From: Archegozetes longisetosus
Lineage: Eukaryota; Arthropoda; Arachnida; Sarcoptiformes; Trhypochthoniidae
DNA length: 64,000 bases
Direction of reading: 5' to 3'
Assembly: GCA_018873245.2 (NCBI GenBank)
Contig: JAEMBT020000005.1
Coordinates: forward strand, 13,840,001 to 13,904,000
A model generated the notes under the pieces. That model saw only the letters and a list, made by a program, of their open reading frames with translations. It ran no database searches and had not been told where the DNA came from. Positions 26,171 through 36,629 of this stretch are shown piece by piece. The position numbers and the translations under genes are program-made. Numbering within the stretch: the first letter of the stretch is position 1; every line of letters starts with the position of its first letter.

Positions 26171-26868
26171 TATATGAAACTTTACCTCAAAAACGTACGA
26201 TAGAGAAAATAAAACATAATATATAATGTGAAAACTGAAAAGTAAAGTAACTGCATACATAATCACATATTACTAAGTTATAGATCTTATCAAAACTTAG
26301 TCATTCTTAAGAAGACAATTATTTAATCGATATAACTCATACAGTGCTAAGATAATACATTTTCAACTCTTTTTCGTTGAACACAAGTTCAATTAAAACT
26401 TATTACTAGTTTTGTTCATTTGGTCTTTTATTTGAGATTATTTGCTTGAAACTGCAACTTTATTAAACATATTTTAGAGTTTCTTTAACTTTTCAAATGA
26501 ACCTTTACCTGAAAAACGCTTACCTGAAAACTAAATAGTATTTATGAAAAGTTAATGTTAAGAAAATATTAAAGTATGAGTAAAAGTTTAATAGATATGA
26601 ATTTGTAATTACAGGTAAAATATCTCAAATAAGAGATAATTTGAAACAAACTAGTAATAAGTCAAATTTAAAAGAGTTGAGTATTTTTCAGCACTTTATG
26701 AGTTACGTTAAATAAATAATTGTCTTCTTAAGAATGACTAAGTTTTGATGAGATCTATAACTTAGTAATATGTGATTATGTATGCAATTACTTTACTTTT
26801 CAGTTTTCACGTTATATTTTATGTTTTATTTTCTCTACCATACACTTTTGAGGTAAAGTTTCATATAT
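26171..26868. mobile_element. Foldback element, about 700 bp
   Basis: The left arm from TATATGAAACTTTACCTCAA is repeated inverted at the right end. The match covers about 160 bases almost without gaps (for example CTAAGTTATAGATCT and AGTCATTCTTAAGAAGACAA). Weaker pairing continues toward the centre, through TATTTGAGATTATTTG-like sequence. No protein frame. It differs from the FB1 family. Confidence 0.78.
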
Positions 26869-27004
26869 AATTAATGTTGTGATTAATCTGCTTCAATTCA
26901 GAGAGTAGAAAATATTATCGATAAGGATCTCTTTAAAAATAATCAATATTGCAATAAGTCAGAAATTTGATGTAAACATTGTATTCTATTATAAATATAG
27001 ATTA

Positions 27005-27507
27005 CAGTCTGTCCTTTTATCTTCTAAACTCAAATATTGAGTACAATTTTTGTTTAAAATGACGCATCGATCAGATGCACTTATGAATAAAGTTTGAAAT
27101 AAATGTTTGGAAACATTATTTCTTAATCATTATGTTTTGTTTAAAAAACACTTTTAATGTCCGAAATGGTGTTTACAATAAAAGAGAGTTTTTATTTATA
27201 AAACGTATTTATAAAATGAAATTCGAACAATAAATCCTTAAACTTTATTAAAAGTTTCAGACAATATGATTAAAAGAGTTAGACTTTGTTTAGAAAATAA
27301 CGGACAACACTTTCAACACATGTTATAAAGTATCGAATTGCTATTTCTAAACACTAATTCTATTACATTCGAATTGATTATTAAAAGTTTGTTCCAAAGT
27401 ATCAAATTTTGAATCTATGAGTCATTTATTTGACATCTGATTAAAATATTCGAATATAAAACGCTTTAACTGCTTGATCTGAGTTTAGAAGATATAAGGA
27501 CAGACTG
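27005..27507. mobile_element. MITE with CAGTCTGTCC ends
   Basis: CAGTCTGTCCTTTTATCTTC at the left matches, inverted, ATATAAGGACAGACTG at the right, with TA on both outer sides. The arms are about 30 bases and the element is 503 bp, non-coding, and probably Tc1/mariner-mobilised. A lone half-end with the same CAGACTGTA tip occurs near 57965. Confidence 0.75.
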
Positions 27508-27998
27508 TATATCTTTTCTAAATTAGAAATTGTTGAAACTCTATTATCGATATTTTTATCCTAATAGATTTGACACAATGTTTCAAGTACATAGCTTCAG
27601 TTCACATAAGTCTATTAAAAAAAATTCATTACTGATCACGTAATTTGATAATTACTTGAAAATTATTGCTCATCATTGTAGATATATCATCAAAAACAAC
27701 CATAAATATCATAATTTTTGAGGGATACTTTAATATTTTATATACTGGAAGCTCAAAATTTTCATTATAGTAAATTAAACTATCAACTATTATAGTAAAT
27801 TACTAAAATTAGTAAAATACTATTCTTATAGTGAATTAAATAAAAGATCAAAATATTCTTTTTCATAAATTATAAAGTCTAAAGGAATTATAGTTAACTT
27901 TAAAGTAGTTTGATGCAGACGTATTTCCGAAAATATTTTGAGATTTTCGCCCAAATCAACTCGTTAAACTTTTGAAAGCTGTGAACAACTTTCTAATT

Positions 27999-29433
27999 AT
28001 GGAAAATAATATTGCTTTTGAAGAAAATACGAACGAGTGCCTTTTGGATGAAAAGTTTTTGAGCTTTTCTTATTTTAAACATGGATATCTCAAGCGATGG
28101 ATTCGAGATTACTTACACTCACAAAAAAATATTAGAGCGAGCCTTAATCAAAAAGAAATATTCACCTTAATATTCGTCATCGCAATAGTTGTCAGAATTT
28201 TCAAAATGATGACAATAACAGATTTGAAAGATAGGATTTTGATATATTTGGGAGGTCCGTGGCATCATTTGGGAGGAAATAACATTTATATTGAAATTTT
28301 ATTTCTCTTGTGGTCAATAAATTTCATATTTTTCTATTTGTTCGTAATTAAAAGTGATTGCAGACTATATAAGTGGCTCGAAACTTTTGAATTTCTCTCC
28401 GGATCTATATCTTTTGATGAAATCGGTATGAAATTGTTTACTGAGTAAGAGAGTGATGTTTAAATATAAAAAATTTTAACTTAAAGTATTTTTTATTAGG
28501 ATTGAATGATGGAAAACTTGCCTTAAATCTATTGAAAACATCGAAAATCGTTCTAATAATAAGTGGTCAATATGTTCACTGTATAACAATCGGAGTAATT
28601 TTTGTGGGAACTCTAGTTATTCTTAACTATAACTTACATGATTTCATATTTTATGGTATATCTTGGGTTACAATTTGGTCAGTTTGGTGTCATTTTATAT
28701 GTGTGGCAGCATATTATCCTCCCGGTTATTACTTCATCGTCTGTTATTACTTAAAACTAAAATTTAATTCATTTCGAAACAAACTAAAAACTTTCACAAC
28801 AAAATCAAATGGTTTGCCATTGGTTAAGAAATCAATGATAATTAAAAGTTTGATGAAAGAACACAATGACTTGTGTTTACAATTATATGATTATAATAAG
28901 TTTTGGAAAAAGTATTTAAGTTTGTCTTTAGTGATTTTTATTTTATTAATTTGTTTCATTTCATATATAATATTCATCGCATCTGTTACGTGGTATTTAC
29001 GTATCGAATACTCAGTCGTATTATCAGCTGTCATATTACTATTATTTATAGTGACATATTCTGCGTCTACTATTTCTCATTTAAATGCTATCATAGCTGG
29101 AGATATGTTCAGCGCCTTTGCTAATACAGAAGTTTCCTTGGCCGACAAATTAAAAGTTAGTTTGAATTCGTTAAAAAAGTGAAATTGTTTTGATTGATTG
29201 AATGTTTTTTCCCCAGTTATTGAATTACATCGAAAAACTTAATAACAAACGGATTGGTTTCACAGTTATCAATGATGTACTGATTACTCGAACAACTTTT
29301 CAATTTGTGAGTTTGAAAACATTAATGAATAAGTTTTGTCAAACTTAATAAAAAGTTCTCTTCTCATTTGCAGATTATCTATAATTTTAGTGTTCTTTTC
29401 TTGTTGATTGTTGAAAATGCACGACAAGTTTGA
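27999..29433 (+). CDS. Gustatory-receptor-like seven-helix protein, copy 2 (intact)
   Basis: Exons 27999-28425, 28500-29155, 29217-29306 and 29374-29433 give 410 residues with consistent phases. The first intron splits a Gly codon (DEI-G-LNDGK) and the last two are phase 0, the layout typical of arthropod gustatory receptors. I see about seven hydrophobic stretches, an intracellular loop rich in Lys (LKLKFNSFRNKLKTF), and TFQFIIYNF at the last junction, which fits the TYhhhhhQF signature with N for Q. The start ATG was chosen by alignment with copy 1 (MENNIAFEE against MEINIAFQK). Such receptors act as ligand-gated cation channels in chemosensory neurons; the ligand cannot be predicted. Protein similarity to copy 1 is high, so the pair arose by a fairly recent tandem duplication about 6.6 kb apart. 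Confidence 0.82.
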
Positions 29434-29623
29434 ATATTTCACAATTTATTTTCTATTAGAACCTTAATATTAAGGAATTAATGTCAGCAATGAGTTACAG
29501 GAATTTTACGCGGGAGGTTCGGTACTATGTAATGACGTACTTCAAAAGTATTTTTACGGTATCAATTTTGTCGCATGTTCGAAAAGGTATAAAAAGACTG
29601 ACCGCCTGACGCTTAGAAATTAT

Positions 29624-30137
29624 GATCAATACTTTTCATAAGAGCGTGAGTTTGCACTGAATAGTCAGTTTTGATAAAACTTCAATCTTTCTTAATCTTT
29701 TAATATCGCATTTCGAATCTTCAAATAACTAATAAGTAATACAAATAACTCATAAGTCATACCCAAAATGATTAAAAATGAAAGTGAGTCATTTTCTATT
29801 TAATTGAAACATGTTTGTTAGTGTTACAAATCAATCACTTAAATCACGACTTTAATCGACATTCAATCAAATATAATGACAGTTAAATATCTTCACCAAA
29901 AATTTGTAATTAGTCCATATTCTTATTAAATATTTAAAAAATATGCCTTCTATTTAACAGAAAATGACTGACATTGTATTTAGCGATTTTGGGTATGTCG
30001 TTTGTGTTAAGTTGTTTGGATTACTAATTAGTTATTTGAAGATTCAAAATGCGATATTAAAAGCTTAAGAAAAATTGAAGTCTTATCAGAATTGACTATT
30101 CAGTGCAAACTCACACTCTTATGAAAATTATTGATCA
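29624..30137. mobile_element. Foldback element nested in FB1 copy 3
   Basis: GATCAATACTTTTCATAAGA at the left pairs with its reverse complement ending near 30137. The arms run about 120 bases through GTTTGCACTGAATAGTCA and TTTTAATATCGCATTT. The inner part is non-coding. Exact edges are uncertain by several bases. Confidence 0.7.
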
Positions 30138-30227
30138 TTAGAAACATAGTTTCTATAGCTGACCGTTATTGATTTCTGTGTGTTCCTGCATAGAAAATAT
30201 AGGCTTTTATTGCGTCAATTGATTATA

Positions 30228-30370
30228 TGCCACTTACGTGAAATTCGTTTAAGCCAAACCCGTTTGTGCGAAAACCACTTGAGAGCAAAGTCATTTTAGC
30301 GAAAGTCTTTCGTGCGAAAGCTTTTTAAGCCAAATTTCACTTAATCGAAAGCCATTTCGGCGAAGTTTAT
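30228..30370. repeat. Degenerate tandem array of ~14-17-mers (GCGAAAGTC type)
   Basis: About nine units follow the pattern pyrimidine-rich spacer plus a core such as GCCAAACC, GCGAAAACC, GCAAAGTC, GCGAAAGTC, GCGAAAGC, GCCAAATTT, TCGAAAGCC and GGCGAAGTTT. Spacing is 14-17 bases and units are diverged. No reading frame explains it. Confidence 0.6.
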
Positions 30371-30586
30371 CATATATGACTTTGTCGAACCAACTTTATA
30401 AAGAGACTGTGAAACGTCTCTCTATTCAATCTTAACTTTAAGTCATTTTTCGGTACAATTTATAAAAATCAAAAAGTAACTTAATTAAGAAATATTTCTG
30501 AACTAGTAATGTTCGTAATGTAGTAGAAACCGATTATAGGAAAGAATAGATTGTACGTCACAGCTATTGCTTGCTGATGTTGGATC

Positions 30587-30981
30587 CTAAAAGTTTGAGA
30601 TTCTATTTGAGGCAGCGGTCAATTATTGCGTAATTAATTCAAGCGTAACAAAACGGTTAATCATTGGTTTAACACTTGAAAGCTTCGTATCATGTCATAA
30701 AATCATATCTATGACGCTCAGATCAGTCAAACCAATCGTTTCGTTCACAAGCAACAATTTGAATCATAATTGTTATGATCACTATGACCCCTATGATGAT
30801 TATGACCTTTGTGACTCAAATTGTTTTGAGTAAACTCATGATTGGTTTGGCTGATTGAAGCGTCATAGAAATCATCTGATGACATAAAAGGCAACTGTAA
30901 ATGTTTTAAACCAATTTATTAGAAATAGCTTAATTATGCAATAATTGACCGCTGCCCCAAACTTTTAGTTACTGAAGTTTC
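30587..30981. mobile_element. MITE nested in FB1 copy 3 (GGCAGCGGTCAATTATTGC ends)
   Basis: GGCAGCGGTCAATTATTGC at the left is matched inverted by GCAATAATTGACCGCTGCC at the right. The flanking CTAAAAGTTTG also pairs. Further inside, TATGACGCTCAGATCAGTC pairs with its approximate complement. About 395 bp and non-coding. Confidence 0.72.
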
Positions 30982-31524
30982 CGTTTTAAAACAGTGTCAG
31001 CACCTCCTGGTTGCCGGCAATCGCTGTAACGACTCGTAATTCAATTGAGTATTGCATGCGAAATAGCATTTATTAGATGGAATCAGAGAAAACCGGAATT
31101 TCATATCTTCAAGTATACTTAATGGCAAAATAATTACATATCTAATGAATATATTCACCTTCCGTCTGGTTGATAAAGGCCTAGCGAGGTTATAGGTTAC
31201 CCTTACCAGTGACTCTATTGTTCAAACTGATTTCCCTTCCATAAATTTTTCATACACAGCATAAAGTTGAACTTCATTTTCATAACCTTTAGTTGCTTGT
31301 CTTTTTATCCTTGCAAATTGTTTATTTTTCGAGTCAAAATAAACAAGTCATGTTAATAATCACTCTATTTATGCATTGAAAAACGAATTTTTGAGTGACT
31401 ATAACTTCCACATGTGAGGTGATCAGCATTTTTGTCTTTTAGAACATTACATCACATGTTATTCATGCTATCAAATTACTTTTGAAGTCGGTCATTACAT
31501 AGTCCCGAACCTTCTGCGTTAGTT

Positions 31525-32734
31525 TCGACTCAATACTCAAAATAAAAATAACACTTTAGACAAGTGATCGTCAATTCGCAGACTGGGTCCAGCCTGTAGC
31601 GTTTGGGCTTTCGACATATGTCCGTGAGATGCTACCTCTGGTGGATTTTATTTCAAGTTTGACAGCATCTCTAGAGTGACTTGGCTTTTATAACGCATAT
31701 GATTGACATGTGTGAACATTTTAATTGGTTGAACGCATTTAAAACGTGTAGTATGTAACAGTACACTAAAATATAGTACAACAGTATTGCTGGTACCTAT
31801 GTGTTACACAGTGGCGTAACCTTAAGTAATTTGAATCGAGATTTTGCATATTGTATAGAAAGTACATTCAAACTAATACCAAGTTATTTAACACTTTATT
31901 TTTTCAATGCCACATCATTTGTATATGTTATTATTATAAGACACTACATAAACTATATCATGTTTAACTGTATAAGCTAAAGTTTTTTTTCTTACGGGGA
32001 GTTGGCTCTCAGGGACCAAACAGGACATCACAAATGGATCCTAAGGTCTCAATCTTTTTGTATATACAAAGTTGTGTCTTCTGTCTTTGCTTTTATGCTT
32101 TTCTAATCAAGAGTTGAAATAAACAAAAAAATTCTAACTATTAATCCCAACAACACAAATGACAACAACATAACATATACACCGCTTTTACTGAAGCCTA
32201 TGATTTTAGTTCATCTTGATTAATCCTAAAGCTCAAGCGGACTCATTTTTTCTGGTTCTTTCACACAGTGGATAACTTTGATAAATGATAAACTGGAAAA
32301 TACTTTTGTGTTTGAAATAAATAATAAGGTAATGGAAATGATTGGTTAAGTTAATTATATTCTAATATATACTCTTCTAAACATTGATTTTCCCAGAAAT
32401 ATACAAATTTTGACAGTAAATTACTATAGAAATAATGTACATCAATAGCTAAATGTTACGAAAGAAATATACTAGAAAGACAACCACATTTTGCCAAGTA
32501 TTCAGGCTCTCAAAAGTTATAAATACTTTTGACCAGTTTCATTCAAGCGTTTGTTAACTCTTTTATCTAGAGAGTTTAGAGACACTATTTTCTCATGTTA
32601 ATAACGAATATATTGTTTCGATTTGTTTAGTGAAACCAAACTTGAAGACACTGATTATAAGATATATGTCTTTTTATACTTAATTGACTTAAAGTACCTA
32701 AATGTGTGAACAAATAATTTGTCTAAGCTTTTTA
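31525..32734. other. Intergenic; possible hAT end at 31561
   Basis: CAAGTGATCGTCAATTCGCAG followed by GACTGGGTCCAGCC looks like the terminal sequence of some hAT elements, but no partner end was found. The rest is AT-rich, with no supportable gene. Confidence 0.3.
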
Positions 32735-33915
32735 CGGCATTCATTATTATTGTAAATACGTAGTTTTTCTCCAGAATGCATTTATCTTATTAAGTGATGT
32801 TTTGTATAAATTGATTAATAGTATTGTATTGTTTAGTAATGGTTAATTGTATAAATTGGTCATTATAATAATAATGATATGTTTTTCCTTTAAAATAAAC
32901 CTATTATTATGATTGAAAGTGCTTATTTGTCCCAATTTTTTAAAGCGTTAACTCAAACGACAAATATAATTGATTTGCAAATGAATCGATTTGTTTGTTA
33001 TTGTCTCTCTTAAGTCTAAATTGTTCATTAAACAAAATTGCACTCAATATATTCATTTGGAAGGTAAAAGGACATACAGTATAGTCTTTATTGACTCAAA
33101 CTTACTGTTTCTGATTCGACTAATCAGTTATTGATTTGTTTGGAAATAGAATATTCTCGTTATACTCATTTTATTTATTTCATTTACGTGTTTTTCACAT
33201 AAATCATTCATTGACTTCGAACTGAACACATCTATAGTTTGTAATTCTCTCAATTGATGTCTTATCGCAAACTCTCAAAAGTTTATCAAAACAAAACTGA
33301 AAAAATTGAATAACCGCTTAATGGAATGTCATTCAAATGTCAGTATGTCATTCAACATAATTAATGTTTATCAATGTATTATCAATATGTTAAGTGAACA
33401 TTTATAGTTATGAAAATCTATATATAAGTCGTAACTATTTGTTACCAACTGATTGTCGATTCTTATTATTAAACAATTTTTTTGAGTTCAAAAGTTATCT
33501 ATAATTTTTAAATTTTAAACAAAATTTTTTAAAGTTTATTAAAGATTGCTTTAAAACTAAGATCTTATATTTTGTATGCTCTGAATGGTAAAAATCAAAA
33601 ATTGATTCCTTCATCTATAGTATAGTATAAAAAACGTTGAAAGTTGAAAATTTATGAACTAATCTTTTCCAAATGAACTAAATTGATGTGTGTTTTGAAA
33701 TGACTTAAGATAACTCTACTTTTATAGCTTTAATTACAGTAATATTTATAATCTTTGACACCTAAATGTTTTTCAATGTGTGCATAAAGTTATTGATTTG
33801 TAAGCTTTTATAGTACAAATAAATGGTTTTTCTCCAGAATGAATGCGCAAGCAAATGATTTTTTACATGCAATAATACTTTGTATTAAATGTTTGATTAC
33901 ATCCGTCATAATCAG
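32735..33915 (-). pseudogene. C2H2 zinc-finger relics
   Basis: On the minus strand, 33813-33915 reads DYDGCNQTFNTKYYCM, a stop, then RIHSGEKPFICT, which is a GC-type C2H2 finger plus the conserved H-x-GEKPF-x-C linker. At 32735-32800 a second linker, MHSGEKLRIY, follows another degenerate finger with stops. A third weaker trace (LPNEYIEC) lies near 33050. Fingers are separated by stops and frame changes, so this is a dead multi-finger gene or gene fragment. Which zinc-finger protein it came from cannot be told. Confidence 0.6.
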
Positions 33916-34404
33916 TTATATCTGTTTTGTTTCAAATGAAGATCGCTTTTGTGTTTATTTAAAATGCATGTAAATCAGTCAATCTTTTGTTTGAATGCTT
34001 GTACTGACTCGAGTTTTTAATTCTCAAATAAATTAATTGAAATGTTTGTAGAGCTCCTTAAGTTTGAATCGTTTGCTACCCATACGCAACTATAATTATT
34101 AATATATTCCATTGAATAAATCAAATTGTGTCGTATTAACTGTGTTCTATAACTGTGCTTTATATTTATATTGAGATCAGGCACACTTCAAACAATTGTT
34201 TGTAAAGTTATGTCAGCATTTCACACATTCTCACTTGAACATTCAAACCATTTTCTTCTTTAATCACAACTTGTAATCACTTCGTATCATCTATTGGATC
34301 GTAATTTAAGTTAGTTTTTTAATCAAAATATTATTAATAATAATTTGATTGGTTTTATTGAATACTTGATTACATTGATATTTTGTCATCTTATTATTGC
34401 GGAT

Positions 34405-34572
34405 TAATGGTGTCCGCGAGTAATCGAACCGCGGTTCTGTTCGGTTGGATTCATTCTTCCTAAAGGTCGAGATTCGTGGTTAGGTTCAGCTCCATACTGT
34501 AAACTGCAGTTTTGGGTTCGATTCAGTTTATATCCTCGATTCAATAGCGGTTTGCGTTTCAATGCGGTTCTA
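34405..34572. mobile_element. hAT-type end fragment with CCGCGGTT motifs
   Basis: TGGTGTCCGCGAGTAATCG followed by AACCGCGGTTCTGTTCGG, GGTTCGATTC and GCGGTTTGCG resembles the GC-rich subterminal region of the element at 40527. No opposite end is found, so it is treated as a decayed fragment. Confidence 0.45.
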
Positions 34573-34950
34573 ATTTAGAGTACAGTGGTTTGCCCGCTAG
34601 AAACAGCAGAGCTAACTAATGCAATATTTTGACAAAGGAGGATTCGGTGACCCCATAGAAAATTCCCCTGAGACACCGATTTCTTTGAAATTTTTTATTC
34701 AAAAAGAACACTAAAAAAGAATATATGTTTGTGCTTATCACTTTGAGATTGGACGCGCCTGAGCTCTGCAAAAAATTCAAGAAGTTTTAATTTTCAAATT
34801 TTTATTGTAAGAAAACCGTTAGAGATATTTTGAAAATTTTTTCACTAAAACTTAAAGTTTGAATACAAGTTTATGAGGAAGAAGAATCATCATAAATTTT
34901 TCATTATTAAGAAAGTTATAAAGATAATAAAATTTCAAAATTTTATTTAT

Positions 34951-35057
34951 ACATGTTACCCCGAAAGGGCTAGCTTGGGAATTTTTCCTAAAAAACAACT
35001 TTATCTAAAGTAGCTTTGGTTAAAAGGAAAAGCTAGCCCTTTTGGGGGTAACATGTT
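34951..35057. repeat. Small palindromic unit with CATGTTACCCC ends
   Basis: ACATGTTACCCCGAAAGGG followed by CTAGCTT pairs with AAGCTAGCCC followed by TTTTGGGGGTAACATG about 75 bases away. The 107-base unit can form a hairpin with arms of about 26 bases. Confidence 0.7.
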
Positions 35058-35252
35058 GAAAAAATACATAAACCAAAAATTCAATTTTTATTCATTTTCA
35101 ACTTATTTTGAATATGTTTAAAATAATTAATGTTAAAAAATTTGAACCTCATCATTTTATAATAATTATAGAATTTTTATTGAGTTTTGAAATCATATTT
35201 ATTACATACTGCTTAAATAAACTTTAGTCAGGTTCTCAAATAAAACATATTA

Positions 35253-35800
35253 AAGGTGGGATAGGAATAAGTGTTCTAATGGACCGATTTTGATCAAACT
35301 CAGTATACTTATACTGATATGTATATAATTATATTTACATGTATACAATTGCGAATACATTACACCGGTTAGTTTTTTGTCAATATTATTTTTGCCCATA
35401 GAGTCCCCAAAAGTTATTTTGTTGTTTTATTTATGTAGGTGAGATGTTACTCTATAATTACATAGAAAAAAATCTTTAGGGAATCTATGGGCAAAGATAG
35501 GAAAAATTTCAAAATTTTCACTTTTTCATGAAATATATTTGTACGTATAGTACTGGTTTTGAAATGTTCACATATTGTTTAGAATCAATTTTTACTCATA
35601 TTTGCGTCGGTTTGGTGTTTCTATCTTGTCCCGTTTCGCTGAAATAAAGTTTTCCGTATTTTAGATTATAACCACTTTAAATGTCGCACGAGGCGTGGAA
35701 TCGGGTCAAACTTAATAGTTGGACATGGACTATAACTATATTGAATTTGATCAAAATCACTCGATCGGCAAGTTTTCAGCGCTTATTCCTACTCCTCCTT
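35253..35800. mobile_element. MITE with AAGGTGGGATAGGAATAAG ends
   Basis: The left end AAGGTGGGATAGGAATAAG and the inverted right end AAGGAGGAGTAGGAATAAG match at 16 of 19 bases and are flanked by TA. GATTTTGATCAAA near each end extends the similarity to about 75 bases. 548 bp, non-coding, Tc1/mariner-like. Confidence 0.72.
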
Positions 35801-36629
35801 TATCTAAGGTTCATAAGTCAAGAGTGTCAACTTTGCAATGAAATATGCTGAGTTTGAAACTTCTTTACATAAATATTTTTTTAAGCTTCCTTATTAATCT
35901 CTTCATTAATTAAAATTTTTTCATTTGCAGAAAATCATATTCTTTTTCACTTGTATTCAGCTAAAATTCGATTTTTCACATCTATTTTGTTAATGTTTTA
36001 AAAAATGCACAAAAACAACAATAAATACGATAAATTTCATTTTTTTGCATTATAAATAAGTTCAATTGGTTTTTCCCCATGTTTTAAAAAAATTATTTTA
36101 TCCATTTTTGAGGGGAAGGGCCAATGTTATAATGGAATCCTTCTTTTGTATGAAAAATAATAATGAAAACCTCTGGTAACTATGACTAATAATTGATGTG
36201 AATCACTAATTTAGTTCATACTCAAATTACAGATTGCACTCAGTTTTTGTTTATATGCATTGTGTTGGGTTTTAAAATATCAAGCATTAAAGTCGAAAAG
36301 TACTTCTCTACTTGTTTGAAAAAGCAAAAGGGCTTATAATTACATTTTAAACTTTATTCAGAGTTTGACTCAATACAAAGTTAACCGAATACTGACTTCA
36401 ACTTAATTATTCCATATTTGTCAGAGTTGACACATTAAAAGTTTATATCATTGAGTTTTGAGTTTAAGAAATATTTATTGAGTTAATAAGTAGGAAACTT
36501 CATATTTACTGCACATTAAATATAATAAAAAAAATTTGTTCTCAAAAATCACAAATTTATACATCTGACACAGTTTAACAATTAAAATTTACCTATTTTT
36601 TAGTTTTTTATTACATTTTGACTCATTTC

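Larger units (their letters stand above)
29504..31524. mobile_element. Foldback element, family FB1, copy 3, with nested insertions
   Basis: Left tip near CGCGGGAGGTTCGG and right tip (inverted) GCAGAAGGTTCGGGACTATG match FB1 copies 1 and 2, and both sides continue with TAATGACC-type and TTATGGTATCAA-type blocks. At 2.0 kb it is two to three times longer than its relatives because other elements have landed inside it, at 29624-30137 and 30587-30981. FB1 left-arm sequence resumes after the first insertion (around 30140-30220), which shows the nesting order. Confidence 0.72.
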
